Source: Clostridia bacterium (GTDB taxonomy: Bacteria; Bacillota; DSM-521; Neomoorellales; JACIYF01). From it: a stretch of DNA of 52,967 bases. The notes under the pieces were generated by a model. That model was not told where the DNA came from and searched no databases. It worked only from the letters and a program-made list of their open reading frames with translations. The position numbers were made by a program, and so were the translations under genes. Location of the stretch: the NCBI GenBank assembly GCA_014360065.1, contig JACIYF010000006.1:1-52967 (forward strand), read 5' to 3'. How positions within the stretch are numbered: the stretch's first letter is position 1; each line of letters begins with the position of its first letter. Positions 44,131 to 51,854 of this stretch are shown piece by piece.

Positions 44131-44892
44131 GTGCATCAGCGAGTGAGCAAAAACTACTCCAAGTGGTTTCTTTCCAAAGTAATCCGGGCTTGCAAGGATT
44201 TCCAAATGATTGCCAATGGTGACCGCATTGCGGTGGGATTGTCCGGTGGCAAGGACAGCAGTTCGCTCCTATTTATCTTATCCTTGCTCCGGCAGCGGCT
44301 GCCCGTAGATTTCAGCTTAGTCCCCATTTTTCTCGACTTGGGCTACGGGATGGATATGAGCCCTATGGAATCCTACTGCCGTGAGCTAGGGCTGAAGCTG
44401 CACATTGAAAAGACCTTAATCGGCAAAATTGTCTTCGAGGTGCGCCAGGAGACAAACCCCTGTTCGCTGTGTGCCAACCTCCGCCGCGGGGCCCTAAACC
44501 AATCCGCCAAGGATTTGGGTTGCAACAAGGTGGCCGTGGGCCACCACCTGGACGATGCCGCTCAAACCCTGATCATGAATTTCTTATACAACGGCCGGCT
44601 GGCCACTTTCCCACCCCGCATCGACTACCAGCGCGCTCAAATCACCCTCATCCGGCCTTTGGTTTACGTGGAAGGAAAGGTTCTAGCTGCTCTGGCAAGG
44701 AAGGAAAACTTGCCAGTAGTACCCAACCTGTGCCCAGCCCAAGGCAATACCAAGCGCCAAGAGGCAGCTCAGATTATCAGCATGCTGGAAGCTAACCATC
44801 CTTACTTGCATCACCGCTTTTACACCGCCCTCCGAGGGACGTCGGGAGAAGGCTTTTGGAAGGACCTCATAGCCAAATACCAGCAGGGGTAA
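44131..44892 (+). CDS. TtcA/TilS-superfamily tRNA-modifying PP-loop ATPase
   Basis: PP-loop ATP pyrophosphatase (VGLSGGKDSSSLL, SGGKDS at about 38-43) with a CxxC (NPCSLCANLRRGAL) and VGHHLDDAAQTLIMNFLYNGRLATFPP plus LIRPLVYVEGK. This is the layout of TtcA-like tRNA 2-thiolases, which carry an FeS cluster. The frame opens at 43975, but GTG 44131 with AGGGGTGG just upstream gives a family-like N-terminus (HQRVSKNYSKWFLSKVIRACKDF) and 253 residues. The tRNA position modified (s2C32 or other) is not proven. Confidence 0.85.
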   Translation: MHQRVSKNYSKWFLSKVIRACKDFQMIANGDRIAVGLSGGKDSSSLLFILSLLRQRLPVDFSLVPIFLDLGYGMDMSPMESYCRELGLKLHIEKTLIGKIVFEVRQETNPCSLCANLRRGALNQSAKDLGCNKVAVGHHLDDAAQTLIMNFLYNGRLATFPPRIDYQRAQITLIRPLVYVEGKVLAALARKENLPVVPNLCPAQGNTKRQEAAQIISMLEANHPYLHHRFYTALRGTSGEGFWKDLIAKYQQG

Positions 44893-44977
44893 CCTCAATG
44901 CCTGGCTGGCTATTTGACCGGGCGCTGGCGGCAAGGTCACTTGGCCATCGTTGGCGGCCTGCGACCCCAACAGGTGA

Positions 44978-46123
44978 TCACACCCCCAGCGCCTTCAAGA
45001 TTGAAAGCATGATGCCTGCCGCCAGAACCGAGCCAATCTGGCCGCCAGTATTGGCTCCCATAGCATACATTAGGAGGTAATTGCGGCGGTTTTCCTGCTG
45101 CCCCACTCGCTGGCAAACCCTAGCTGCCATGGGAAAAGCGGAAATTCCCGCCGAGCCGATAAGGGGGTTAAGCTTGTACTTTGAGAACACATTCATTAGC
45201 TTAGCCAGCAATATGCCGGCAGCAGTGTCGCCTACGATGGCAATAAGGCCCAGAGCAAAAATAAACAGGGTGCGGATGTTCAAAAAGATTTCTCCGTCCA
45301 TGGTCGCCCCGATGGTTAATCCCAAAAGCAGCGTAGCCACGTTGGTAATTTCGTTTTGGGCAGCGTTGGAGAGCCTTTCTACCACGCCGCATTCTTTCAG
45401 CAGGTTTCCCAGCATTAGGGAACCCATCAAGGGGGCTCCCATGGGCGCCACCAAGATTGTCAATATGGTCACTATAATCGGGAACATGACCTTGGTAGTT
45501 TTGCTAACCGGCTTTCCGTTCCAAGGTGGCATTCTCCATTGCCGCTCTGATTTGGAAGTGAAAGCTCTCATGATGGGCGGCTGGATCAGAGGCACCAGCG
45601 ACATGTAAGAATAAGCTGCAACGCTGATGGGACCGAGCAAATGGGGGGCAAACCTGCTGGTCACGTAGATGGAAGTGGGGCCATCGCAGGCGCCAATCAC
45701 CCCTACGCAAACCGCCTCCAGTTCTTTAAACCCTAAGGCTAAGGCCAAAAGCAGAGTCAAGAAGATGCCAAATTGCCCCGCTCCTCCCAAGAGCAGCAGT
45801 CGCGGGTTTTGAAGGAGAAGCTCGAAATCAGTCATGGCCCCCACGCCTATAAAGATCAGACAAGGAAATATTTCCGTCGCCACCCCCGCCTCGTAAAAGT
45901 AGCGGAGCAGCCCTCCCTCTCCCATGAGGTGAGAAAGGGGGAGGTTGACCAATATGCAGCCAAAGCCAATGGGGATGAGAAGCAACGGCTCATAGCCACG
46001 AGCTACAGCTAGGTAAATCAATAGGCACCCAATAACGATCATGGCTGCGTTTTGCCAAGTTAGGTGGGAAAAACCCGCCAAGACACCATTCAACCAAAGG
46101 TCGTGCACAAACTGCCAGCTCAA
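44978..46123 (-). CDS. sodium-ion-translocating decarboxylase beta subunit (OadB/GcdB/MmdB family)
   Basis: A 381-residue, about 11-helix protein. Family motifs: LIFIGVGAMTDFELLLQNPRLLLLGGAGQFGIF, the Na+-binding aspartate region GVIGACDGPTSIYVTSRFAPHLLG, SYMSLVPLIQPPIMRAFTS, TNVATLLLGLTIGATM and LIGSAGISAFPMAARVCQ. The family couples decarboxylation of a carboxybiotin carrier to Na+ export. TTG 46123 with AAGGTGATC upstream. No alpha, gamma or biotin-carrier gene is adjacent, so partners must be elsewhere. Confidence 0.92.
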   Translation of the reverse strand: MSWQFVHDLWLNGVLAGFSHLTWQNAAMIVIGCLLIYLAVARGYEPLLLIPIGFGCILVNLPLSHLMGEGGLLRYFYEAGVATEIFPCLIFIGVGAMTDFELLLQNPRLLLLGGAGQFGIFLTLLLALALGFKELEAVCVGVIGACDGPTSIYVTSRFAPHLLGPISVAAYSYMSLVPLIQPPIMRAFTSKSERQWRMPPWNGKPVSKTTKVMFPIIVTILTILVAPMGAPLMGSLMLGNLLKECGVVERLSNAAQNEITNVATLLLGLTIGATMDGEIFLNIRTLFIFALGLIAIVGDTAAGILLAKLMNVFSKYKLNPLIGSAGISAFPMAARVCQRVGQQENRRNYLLMYAMGANTGGQIGSVLAAGIMLSILKALGV

Positions 46124-46528
46124 AACTGATCACCTTCTATTCAGCTTAAATACTGCGAAGTTAATGTCTTTGCCTACCTTGGCCATTACTCTGACAACGA
46201 CCGTGGCTACCATCCCCAGCTGGCCAGTATTTAGTTAAGGTTGGCCTTGCCAAATCAGAACCTGCTTGCTTACCTACCTCACCTCCAAGGTACACCTCTG
46301 CTTATACCATCATGCAAAAGTAATGCCATATGATGCTTTGGGCTATCGGTTGTTTGAGGCACTCCCAACCGACTTCTCTCAGCCCGGAGAGAACGCTCAC
46401 CGGAGGCACCTTCCCTGGGTGCTCATACGTCTTCTTCTAAAATCTAGAATGAATCCAAGAATTAGAAAGAACGGCCATTGCGCAGCCGACCGTGGCCACC
46501 AGCCCGTTACAGCCACCAGCCCGCTACC
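46124..46528. other. intergenic region, no supported gene
   Basis: About 400 bp upstream of the decarboxylase subunit and before the tRNA promoter. A plus ORF at 46266-46556 has no recognisable product or ribosome-binding site. A short direct repeat CCACCAGCCCG occurs at about 46497 and 46514. Confidence 0.4.
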
Positions 46529-46557
46529 TTGTCTAAGCACTGGGGCTGTGTTATAAT
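46529..46557 (+). promoter_or_regulatory. promoter of the tRNA-Sec-like/tRNA-Leu pair
   Basis: TTGTCT at 46529-46534, 17 nt, and consensus TATAAT at 46552-46557. Transcription would start near 46564, at the first base of the tRNA-Sec-like sequence. Confidence 0.65.
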
Positions 46558-46560
46558 CAT

Positions 46561-46620
46561 GGCTGTAGCAGTAAAGGTGGTAGACCCACCGGACTTCAAA
46601 TCCAGTGGCAATAGGGTTAG
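46561..46620 (+). pseudogene. tRNA-Sec-like (selC) remnant
   Basis: GGACTTCAAATCC at 46591-46603 is the selC anticodon-arm sequence (loop CTTCAAA, anticodon TCA at 46596-46598), preceded by a GGTGGTAG-type D-loop segment. The rest does not close into a tRNA: no acceptor stem pairs, and there is no GTTCGANTC T-arm before the tRNA-Leu starting at 46646. It therefore looks like the 5' half of a selenocysteine tRNA that has lost its 3' half, or an aberrant tRNA. A tRNA-specific covariance search would settle it. Confidence 0.5.
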
Positions 46621-46645
46621 GAATATCGGAAGCGGCTTCAGTTAT

Positions 46646-46731
46646 GCCCGAATGACGGAATAGGCAGACGCACGGGACTTAAAATCCTGTGGGGAGTACT
46701 CCCCGTGCCGGTTCGACTCCGGCCTCGGGCA
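46646..46731 (+). tRNA. tRNA-Leu(UAA)
   Basis: An 86-nt class II tRNA. The acceptor stem GCCCGAA pairs with CTCGGGC (one mismatch at the last pair), the anticodon loop is CTTAAAA (TAA), the long variable arm is GGGGAGTACTCCCC, and the T-arm contains GGTTCGACTCC. CCA is not encoded (CAGG follows the discriminator A). Confidence 0.93.
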
Positions 46732-47075
46732 CAGGAAAATCAAGGGTTCCACCTTCTTCCGGGTTCGCCGTGCACGGCCCTTTGCAGCCCCTAAAACCGC
46801 CCAAGTAGATCCAACCCGTTCCTACAAGACCATACGGGACAGGGCTTCAAGCCTTTTTGCTTGCCGCCGTTTTGCCGCCGGGTTTTCGAAAGGGAAGTCC
46901 CAAAAACAGGCTGGTTACGCCGGTACTTCAGCGAAATTTGATTCCCGCTGGTTCTCTATAGCCTCTCACTACAATAGCGCTACAGGCACCGATCTCGGCC
47001 TTGGTCCAACGTAAGCCGGCCCCAAGCCACATCCGTAATTTCGCCACTTGCCACTCAATCGCCACTCCAACTAAC
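46732..47075. other. intergenic region after tRNA-Leu, no supported gene
   Basis: About 340 bp without a convincing gene. GGGCTTCAAGCCTTTTTG at about 46843-46860 is a weak stem followed by T5 and may end the tRNA transcript. The rest shows no recognisable feature. Confidence 0.35.
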
Positions 47076-47127
47076 TTGACATTTGTATTAGAACAAGGTA
47101 GAATGAGCTTGGGTTGTATTAGTACAA
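47076..47127 (+). promoter_or_regulatory. promoter with two copies of a TTGTATTAG-ACAA palindromic operator
   Basis: TTGACA (47076-47081) and TAGAAT (47099-47104) are exactly 17 nt apart. TTGTATTAGAACAA at 47083-47096 lies between them and TTGTATTAGTACAA at 47114-47127 covers the likely start site. The two 14-mers differ at one base, are near-palindromic (TTGTA-N4-TACAA) and are 31 bp apart, about three helical turns. This is the layout of a repressor binding cooperatively; GntR/YtrA-type regulators often control this kind of ABC operon, but no regulator gene is adjacent. Confidence 0.75.
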
Positions 47128-47225
47128 GCGACAAGGCTATAATCTTCAGGCCACCAAGCTTTGCTGCCGAGTTTAGGCTATTACAGTTGAGGAATCATTA
47201 AGAACTTGCCAAGAGGAGGATAATC

Positions 47226-47423
47226 ATGGAATTTCTCCGCGAAAACTTCACCCTCCTACTGCCCATCATTATCCTGCAACTGGGACTAATGATCGCCGGC
47301 CTAGTGGACCTGTTGCGGCGAGAACAAGTAACCGGCGGCAACAAATTGATCTGGGCCTTGGTAATAGTATTCATCAACATTATCGGCCCTATTGCTTATT
47401 TCGCCTTTGGAAGAAAGGATTGA
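47226..47423 (+). CDS. PLDc_N-domain small membrane protein
   Basis: A 65-residue protein with two helices: FTLLLPIIILQLGLMIAGLVDLLRREQVTGG and KLIWALVIVFINIIGPIAYFAFGRKD. The G-N-K-x-x-W-x-x-x-x, I-G-P-I-x-Y-F-x-x-G-R-x pattern is the PLDc_N (phospholipase D nuclease N-terminal) domain, common as a stand-alone gene before bacitracin/YtrB-like ABC transporters. AGAGGAGG precedes the ATG. First gene of the ABC operon. Confidence 0.88.
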   Translation: MEFLRENFTLLLPIIILQLGLMIAGLVDLLRREQVTGGNKLIWALVIVFINIIGPIAYFAFGRKD

Positions 47424-47445
47424 GGGAAAGGGCTGGGATCGAGTT

Positions 47446-48360
47446 ATGAACGCCATCGAGACCAGAAAGCTTACCAAAATGTTTAACGGCCATGTCGCCG
47501 TGGATGAGCTTAATCTGGTGGTACCCCAAGGCTCCATCTTTGGATTCCTGGGTCCCAACGGCGCCGGCAAGACCACCACCTTGAGGATGCTGGTGGGCCT
47601 AGCCCGGCCCACCAGCGGCGAGGCGTGGGTGTTGGGCGAGCCGATTTCTCGCCCTAGTCGCCGCTACCTGGGCCGCATCGGCTATTTGCCCGACGTGCCC
47701 GGGTTTTACAATTGGATGCGACCCTATGACTTTCTCAAACTGGTCGGGGAAATTTTTGGCCTCAAAGGTCGAGACCTTACCATTCGCATCGGGGAAGCGC
47801 TGGAACTCACCGGATTGGCCGGGGTCAAGACCAAGATCGGCGGCTTTTCCCGAGGGATGAAGCAGCGCCTGGGCCTGGCTCAGGCGCTGCTTAACCGGCC
47901 AGAACTGATATTCCTTGATGAGCCCACTTCGGCGCTGGATCCCATTGGCCGAAAGGAGGTCCTGGACACTATGGGGCGGCTAGCAGGGCAAACCACCGTT
48001 TTCTTTTCCACCCATATCCTCAATGACGTAGAACGGGTCTGCGATACCGTGGCTATCCTGCACCAAGGCAAGCTCCTTGCCCAACAGCGCATCCATGAAC
48101 TCCGTGAGTCTTACGCCTCCCGTTCTATCCAGGTCGAGGTGGAGGGAAACTCCGACCTAACATCGCTTCTCAAAGGCCAAGATTGGGTGGAGCAGGTAGA
48201 ACGGTACGGCGAAGGTTGGCGGCTCCGCCCCCGGAACATCCGGGTAGCCCAATACCGCCTACCGGAATTTTTATCCGCCCACGGCTTGGCCTTGCGGAAG
48301 TTTGAGATCTTGGAGCCTTCATTGGAAGATATCTTTGTGAGGTTGGTGAAAGAAAAGTGA
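47446..48360 (+). CDS. ABC transporter ATP-binding protein
   Basis: A 304-residue ABC ATPase: Walker A GPNGAGKTT, signature FSRGMKQRLGLAQALL, Walker B LIFLDEPTSALDP and H-loop FSTHIL, with a C-terminal regulatory extension. The start is ATG 47446, 22 bp after the PLDc_N stop; the upstream in-frame ATG (47392) overlaps that gene. It is similar to CcmA/bacitracin-type exporters. The stop overlaps the permease start (GTGA). Confidence 0.93.
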   Translation: MNAIETRKLTKMFNGHVAVDELNLVVPQGSIFGFLGPNGAGKTTTLRMLVGLARPTSGEAWVLGEPISRPSRRYLGRIGYLPDVPGFYNWMRPYDFLKLVGEIFGLKGRDLTIRIGEALELTGLAGVKTKIGGFSRGMKQRLGLAQALLNRPELIFLDEPTSALDPIGRKEVLDTMGRLAGQTTVFFSTHILNDVERVCDTVAILHQGKLLAQQRIHELRESYASRSIQVEVEGNSDLTSLLKGQDWVEQVERYGEGWRLRPRNIRVAQYRLPEFLSAHGLALRKFEILEPSLEDIFVRLVKEK

Positions 48361-49127
48361 CCGGAACCCTGGCCTTTCTCAAGAAAGAGCTTCGCGAGAC
48401 CTGGAGCACCCACAGGCTTTATGTTATCCTCGCCATTTTTGTCCTGATCGGGTTTACCAGCCCGCTGCTGGCCAAGATGGCGCCAGATATACTGGGATCT
48501 ATGGCCAAAGACTCAGGGTTGAGCATCCAGATACCCCCTCCGACTGCCGTGGACGCTTACTCCCAGTTATTCAAGAACTTAAACAACCTAGGTACCCTCG
48601 CAGTAATCTTTAGCCTCATCGGGTTAGTGGTAGACGAAAAGATGCGCGGGTCCGCCATCATGATGATCACTAAGCCGGTACCCAGGTGGGCATTTATTAC
48701 TAGCAAATACGTGGTGAGCGCTGGCCTAGTGCTTCTATCCACCGCTCTGTCTTATGCCGCCTGCTTGTATTACACCTTGCTCATATTCCATGAGACCCAC
48801 CTAGCGACCTCCCTTGCGGCCACCCTTTTGGCAATGATCTTTTATCTCTTGGTTTTGGCACTGACTTTGCTAGCCAGCACAGTTGGGCGTTCTTTGGCTC
48901 TGTCGGGAGGAATTGCCATAGCTGGCGTACTGCTACTGTCACTTTTACCGCAGCTAAACCCTTGGTTGGCCCACTACTCACCAGGGGCGTTAATTGGGTA
49001 CCAAGCCAAGCTAGTCGAGGGAAGTGTAGTCTTGGCCGACACCCTGCCGGCAGTCGGCATCACTTTGGCCCTTACCGTAGTCTTGGTAGCACTATCGGTC
49101 CTAATATTTGGGCGACAAGAGCTGTAA
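48357..49127 (+). CDS. ABC-2 type transporter permease
   Basis: A 256-residue membrane protein with about six helices: the N-terminal FLKKELRETWSTHRLYVILAIFVLIGFTSPLLAKM, EKMRGSAIMMITKPVPRWAFITSKYVVSAGLV (coupling region) and a long C-terminal hydrophobic part. The GTG start overlaps the ATPase stop. The exported substrate is unknown; antibiotic or lipid export is usual for this architecture. Confidence 0.9.
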   Translation: MTGTLAFLKKELRETWSTHRLYVILAIFVLIGFTSPLLAKMAPDILGSMAKDSGLSIQIPPPTAVDAYSQLFKNLNNLGTLAVIFSLIGLVVDEKMRGSAIMMITKPVPRWAFITSKYVVSAGLVLLSTALSYAACLYYTLLIFHETHLATSLAATLLAMIFYLLVLALTLLASTVGRSLALSGGIAIAGVLLLSLLPQLNPWLAHYSPGALIGYQAKLVEGSVVLADTLPAVGITLALTVVLVALSVLIFGRQEL

Positions 49128-49203
49128 GCTGCAAGATTAATACGCTCAAGAGGGTAAAGATAAGGATCACAGGGCATGCCCGGTTCAAGAAATGCCTGCC
49201 CGT

Positions 49204-49614
49204 TTAGATCGGCCGGGTAATGAATCCCATTTGGCGAAAATGGTGATCAAAAGCGAGAACTTCAGTAAGACCTAGCTCCTTCATGAGGATGAAGCTAGTA
49301 CAGTCAGTAAAAGAAAAGGTCTGGTCATGGCATTGCTTAAAAAGCTCCCACGCTCTATGCCATCTCTCCTTGGTAATGGAGACTAAGTCAACAGCTTCAC
49401 TACCTAAAACTGTATCCCCGAACTGTACAGCAGCCAAGTGACCCACCTTCAATCTCAGCAAGGTTAGGGTCTCATCAAGTACATACTCGCTAGTATAAAG
49501 TAGGCCCAAGTTTTTAGACAGCTCCTGCCAATAAGCCAGGGCTTGGCGATGATTGCTATCCCCTCTGTCATAGATAGCGCACCACCCTGAAGTATCGACA
49601 AAAATAGGGCGCAT
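49204..49614 (-). CDS. vapC: PIN-domain toxin ribonuclease (VapC type)
   Basis: A 136-residue PIN domain: IFVDTSGWCAIYDRGD (first acidic residue), SEYVLDETLTLLR (glutamate), FSFTDCTSFILMKELGLTEVLAFDHHFRQMGF (further acidic residues). VapC toxins cleave tRNA or rRNA. The start overlaps the antitoxin stop (TAATG). Confidence 0.9.
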   Translation of the reverse strand: MRPIFVDTSGWCAIYDRGDSNHRQALAYWQELSKNLGLLYTSEYVLDETLTLLRLKVGHLAAVQFGDTVLGSEAVDLVSITKERWHRAWELFKQCHDQTFSFTDCTSFILMKELGLTEVLAFDHHFRQMGFITRPI

Positions 49615-49865
49615 TATCGCTTATTCTCCTTGCCATAAAGATAGGTATCATGCTTAGAAGAGAGGTCCCCTTCCGTGCTTTGGATCTGGCCGGCTAGCTT
49701 CCAGATCGGGTCATCTGGTTTGGCTTCTGCGGCTTCCTTTTCATCGAGGTATCTCTCCAGGGACTCCCGGATTTGTTCGGCCATGGATTTGCCGGTCTTA
49801 GCTGCCCTAGCCTTAACTCTCTTGTACAGCTTCTCAGAGAGATAAATTTGGGTCCGAACCGCCAT
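49614..49865 (-). CDS. vapB: ribbon-helix-helix antitoxin of vapC
   Basis: ATG 49865 with GGAGG 7 nt upstream; 83 residues. The N-terminal RHH DNA-binding fold (VRTQIYLSEKLYKRVKARAAKTGKSMAEQIRESLERYL) is followed by a charged tail (DDPIWKLAGQIQSTEGDLS) that would bind the PIN toxin. Partner and autorepressor of the module. Confidence 0.88.
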   Translation of the reverse strand: MAVRTQIYLSEKLYKRVKARAAKTGKSMAEQIRESLERYLDEKEAAEAKPDDPIWKLAGQIQSTEGDLSSKHDTYLYGKENKR

Positions 49866-49920
49866 ATGGGTTCCTCCTTCCAAGGCAAGGATTGAACCGC
49901 TTAAAGATATATACAGCTAC

Positions 49921-49949
49921 ATTATACAGCACCACCAACTCCAGAGCAA
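49921..49949 (-). promoter_or_regulatory. vapBC promoter
   Basis: On the minus strand TTGCTC (49949-49944) and TATAAT (49926-49921) are 17 nt apart, just below the tRNA terminator. Confidence 0.65.
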
Positions 49950-49953
49950 TAAC

Positions 49954-49984
49954 AAAAAACCCGCCCCAGAATACCCGGGACGGG
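49954..49984 (-). terminator. terminator of the tRNA-Asp/Phe/Gly operon
   Basis: On the minus strand CCCGTCCC (49984-49977) pairs with GGGGCGGG (49967-49960), 8 pairs with one G-T, followed by TTTTTT (49959-49954). It lies directly after tRNA-Gly. Confidence 0.9.
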
Positions 49985-49989
49985 AACGG

Positions 49990-50061
49990 AGCGGAAGACG
50001 GGATTTGAACCCGCGGCCCCCGCCTTGGCAAGGCGATGCTCTACCGCTGAGCTACTTCCGC
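49990..50061 (-). tRNA. tRNA-Gly(GCC)
   Basis: 72 nt. The acceptor is GCGGAAG/CTTCCGC, the anticodon loop TTGCCAA (GCC) and the T-arm GGTTCAAATCC. CCA is not encoded. Confidence 0.95.
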
Positions 50062-50067
50062 ATCCGG

Positions 50068-50140
50068 TGCCTCAGGGCGGAATCGAACCGCCGACACGTG
50101 GATTTTCAGTCCACTGCTCTACCAACTGAGCTACCGAGGC
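50068..50140 (-). tRNA. tRNA-Phe(GAA)
   Basis: 73 nt. The acceptor is GCCTCGG/CTGAGGC with one G-T pair, the D-arm GCTCAGTTGGTAGAGC, the anticodon loop CTGAAAA (GAA) and the T-arm GGTTCGATTCC. Discriminator A, no complete CCA. Confidence 0.95.
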
Positions 50141-50143
50141 AGC

Positions 50144-50220
50144 TGGCGGAGCCGACGGGAATTGAACCCGCGATCTCTGGCTTGACAGGCCAGCGTGTTA
50201 GACCTCTGCACCACGGCTCC
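50144..50220 (-). tRNA. tRNA-Asp(GTC)
   Basis: 77 nt including encoded CCA. The acceptor is GGAGCCG/CGGCTCC, the anticodon loop CTGTCAA (GTC) and the T-arm GGTTCAATTCC. Confidence 0.95.
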
Positions 50221-50240
50221 ACTGCCTTACAGCGATGTTA

Positions 50241-50269
50241 ATTATAACAACCGCTCCCGCAGATGTCAA
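50241..50269 (-). promoter_or_regulatory. consensus promoter of the tRNA-Asp/Phe/Gly operon
   Basis: On the minus strand TTGACA (50269-50264), 17 nt, TATAAT (50246-50241): both hexamers perfect, about 20 bp upstream of tRNA-Asp. It lies between the MFS stop and the tRNAs. Confidence 0.93.
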
Positions 50270-50279
50270 ATAAAAAAGG

Positions 50280-51566
50280 TCAGGAACTAGATGCGGTAGC
50301 GGCTTTCCGCTCAGAAATCTCCTCCTGGCCAGGCAAGAAAAGGGCGAGCATGAGGCCTATCACCGGAAAGATAATCATGGTGTGAAATATAGCCGGCAGC
50401 CCCCAATGATCACCGATCCAGCCTAGAAGAGTAGCTCCTATTCCCCCGGTGCCGATAGCAAAGCCCAAAGTTAGCCCGGAAGCCAACCCTACATTATTGG
50501 GAAGAAGCTCTTGGCCGAGCACCACGGTTACTGAAAAGGTGGAAACCACTGTAAACCCGGCCAGGACCACCACCACCGGCACCCAGAAACCCCTGGCCTG
50601 CCCAAAGAGGAACAGCAAGGGCACCATGGCCGCCATGGAGGCGACGATAATAGTCTTCAGCCCCCAGCGATCAGCTGCTGGACCACCCACCAAAGTACCA
50701 AACGCGCCCGCCAAAAGGAACAGCGAGGTGAGGGTAGCGGCGTAAGTCTCGCTGTGGTGCAGATAGTGGACGTAGTATTGGGGCAGGAAGGTGACTATGC
50801 CCAGGTGAACCCAAGTGCGCATGATAATTACCAGCACCAGTAAGACTACCGGGACAACCACTCGACCTACCGCCAGCTTCCCTGCCGCCCGCCTTTCTGC
50901 CCCCGGGTTTCCTGCCTCCAGTTTTTCTGCCCCTGGTTTTCCTGCCTCTGGCTTGCCGGCGTTGGCAGCCTCCGGCCGCGCTCCCGCAGGAGCCGGAAAC
51001 TCAGCTGTACCAGGGGAAAGGCTGGTGATGGCCCGCAAGTAAAACCAAAGCACCAGGGCCATGACGCCATTCAGCGCCAGAAAACCCAGGGAGCCAGACA
51101 ACCCTGCCAGGCCGACGAAAAGAGTTGCCAGGGCCGGGCCAGCCGCAAAACCAAAGTTCCCGCCCACCGAGAATAAGGACATGCCGGAGGCTTTGCGCGG
51201 GCCGCTGGCAAACCGGGAGAACTTCGACCCTTCGGGATGGTAAGCAGCTACGCCTAGCCCGCTGGCCAGTGCAATCAAGAGCAGGAGAGGGTAATTGGGC
51301 GCATACCCAGTGAAAGCCATGCCCAGCCCCGCCAGCAAACAGCCTATAGGGATCAGGTAGGCAGCGCTAAACCGATCGCTGAGGATGCCAAAAACCGGTT
51401 GAATGACAGAGGAGCTCAAGTTGAAAGCCAGCATCACCGCACCAATCTGTAGCTGACTCAGCGCCAGCACCGGCTGCAAGAACGCCAGCATCATCGGTAG
51501 CGCACCCTGATTGATGTCGGTGGCAGCATGACCCATGCTCAACAAAGCTAGGACTTTCTTGTTCAT
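50280..51566 (-). CDS. major facilitator superfamily transporter (Fsr-like)
   Basis: A 428-residue MFS protein with 12 predicted helices: N-terminal SMGHAATDINQGALPMMLAFLQPVL, PVFGILSDRFSAAYLIPIG, GLGVAAYHPEGSKFSRFASGPRKASGMSLFSVGGNFGFAAGP. This N-half resembles the fosmidomycin-resistance (Fsr) group. The second half has GPAADRWGLKTIIVASM. The central cytoplasmic loop (about 187-235) is an unusual low-complexity run of G-K-P-E-A-like pentads. Substrate unknown. Confidence 0.9.
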   Translation of the reverse strand: MNKKVLALLSMGHAATDINQGALPMMLAFLQPVLALSQLQIGAVMLAFNLSSSVIQPVFGILSDRFSAAYLIPIGCLLAGLGMAFTGYAPNYPLLLLIALASGLGVAAYHPEGSKFSRFASGPRKASGMSLFSVGGNFGFAAGPALATLFVGLAGLSGSLGFLALNGVMALVLWFYLRAITSLSPGTAEFPAPAGARPEAANAGKPEAGKPGAEKLEAGNPGAERRAAGKLAVGRVVVPVVLLVLVIIMRTWVHLGIVTFLPQYYVHYLHHSETYAATLTSLFLLAGAFGTLVGGPAADRWGLKTIIVASMAAMVPLLFLFGQARGFWVPVVVVLAGFTVVSTFSVTVVLGQELLPNNVGLASGLTLGFAIGTGGIGATLLGWIGDHWGLPAIFHTMIIFPVIGLMLALFLPGQEEISERKAATASSS

Positions 51567-51726
51567 CTTGGCTGGTTACACCTTCTTCTCTCTCATGGTG
51601 CTTACGCCCATATTAAGCCAAGTTCTTCTGGGCATCAATACCTCCCCATCTTTCGCCTAGCTACGAGGTCACCCTTTTCCCTTCTCATTCGCCCTGCTTG
51701 CTTGTTATATTGGGAGAATGTTTTCT

Positions 51727-51755
51727 TTGACCCTGCCCTAGTTTAGGTTTATACT
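51727..51755 (+). promoter_or_regulatory. promoter of the DUF362 gene
   Basis: TTGACC (51727-51732) and TATACT (51750-51755) are exactly 17 nt apart, giving a leader of about 90 nt. Confidence 0.7.
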
Positions 51756-51854
51756 GGTACCAGGTAGAGACGGACAAACTTTGGTTCACAGGGCTAAGTG
51801 TTAGCTGTAATTAAGCCAGAAATGCAGTTATTTTGCGAAAGGAGTCATACCAAA

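Noticed and set aside
46266-46556. 96-codon plus ORF upstream of the tRNA promoter
   Set aside because: It overlaps the promoter, has no ribosome-binding site and does not resemble a protein.
49204-49865. vapBC as part of a mobile element with the flanking tRNAs
   Set aside because: No integrase, direct repeat of a tRNA end or attachment site was found; it appears as an ordinary two-gene module.
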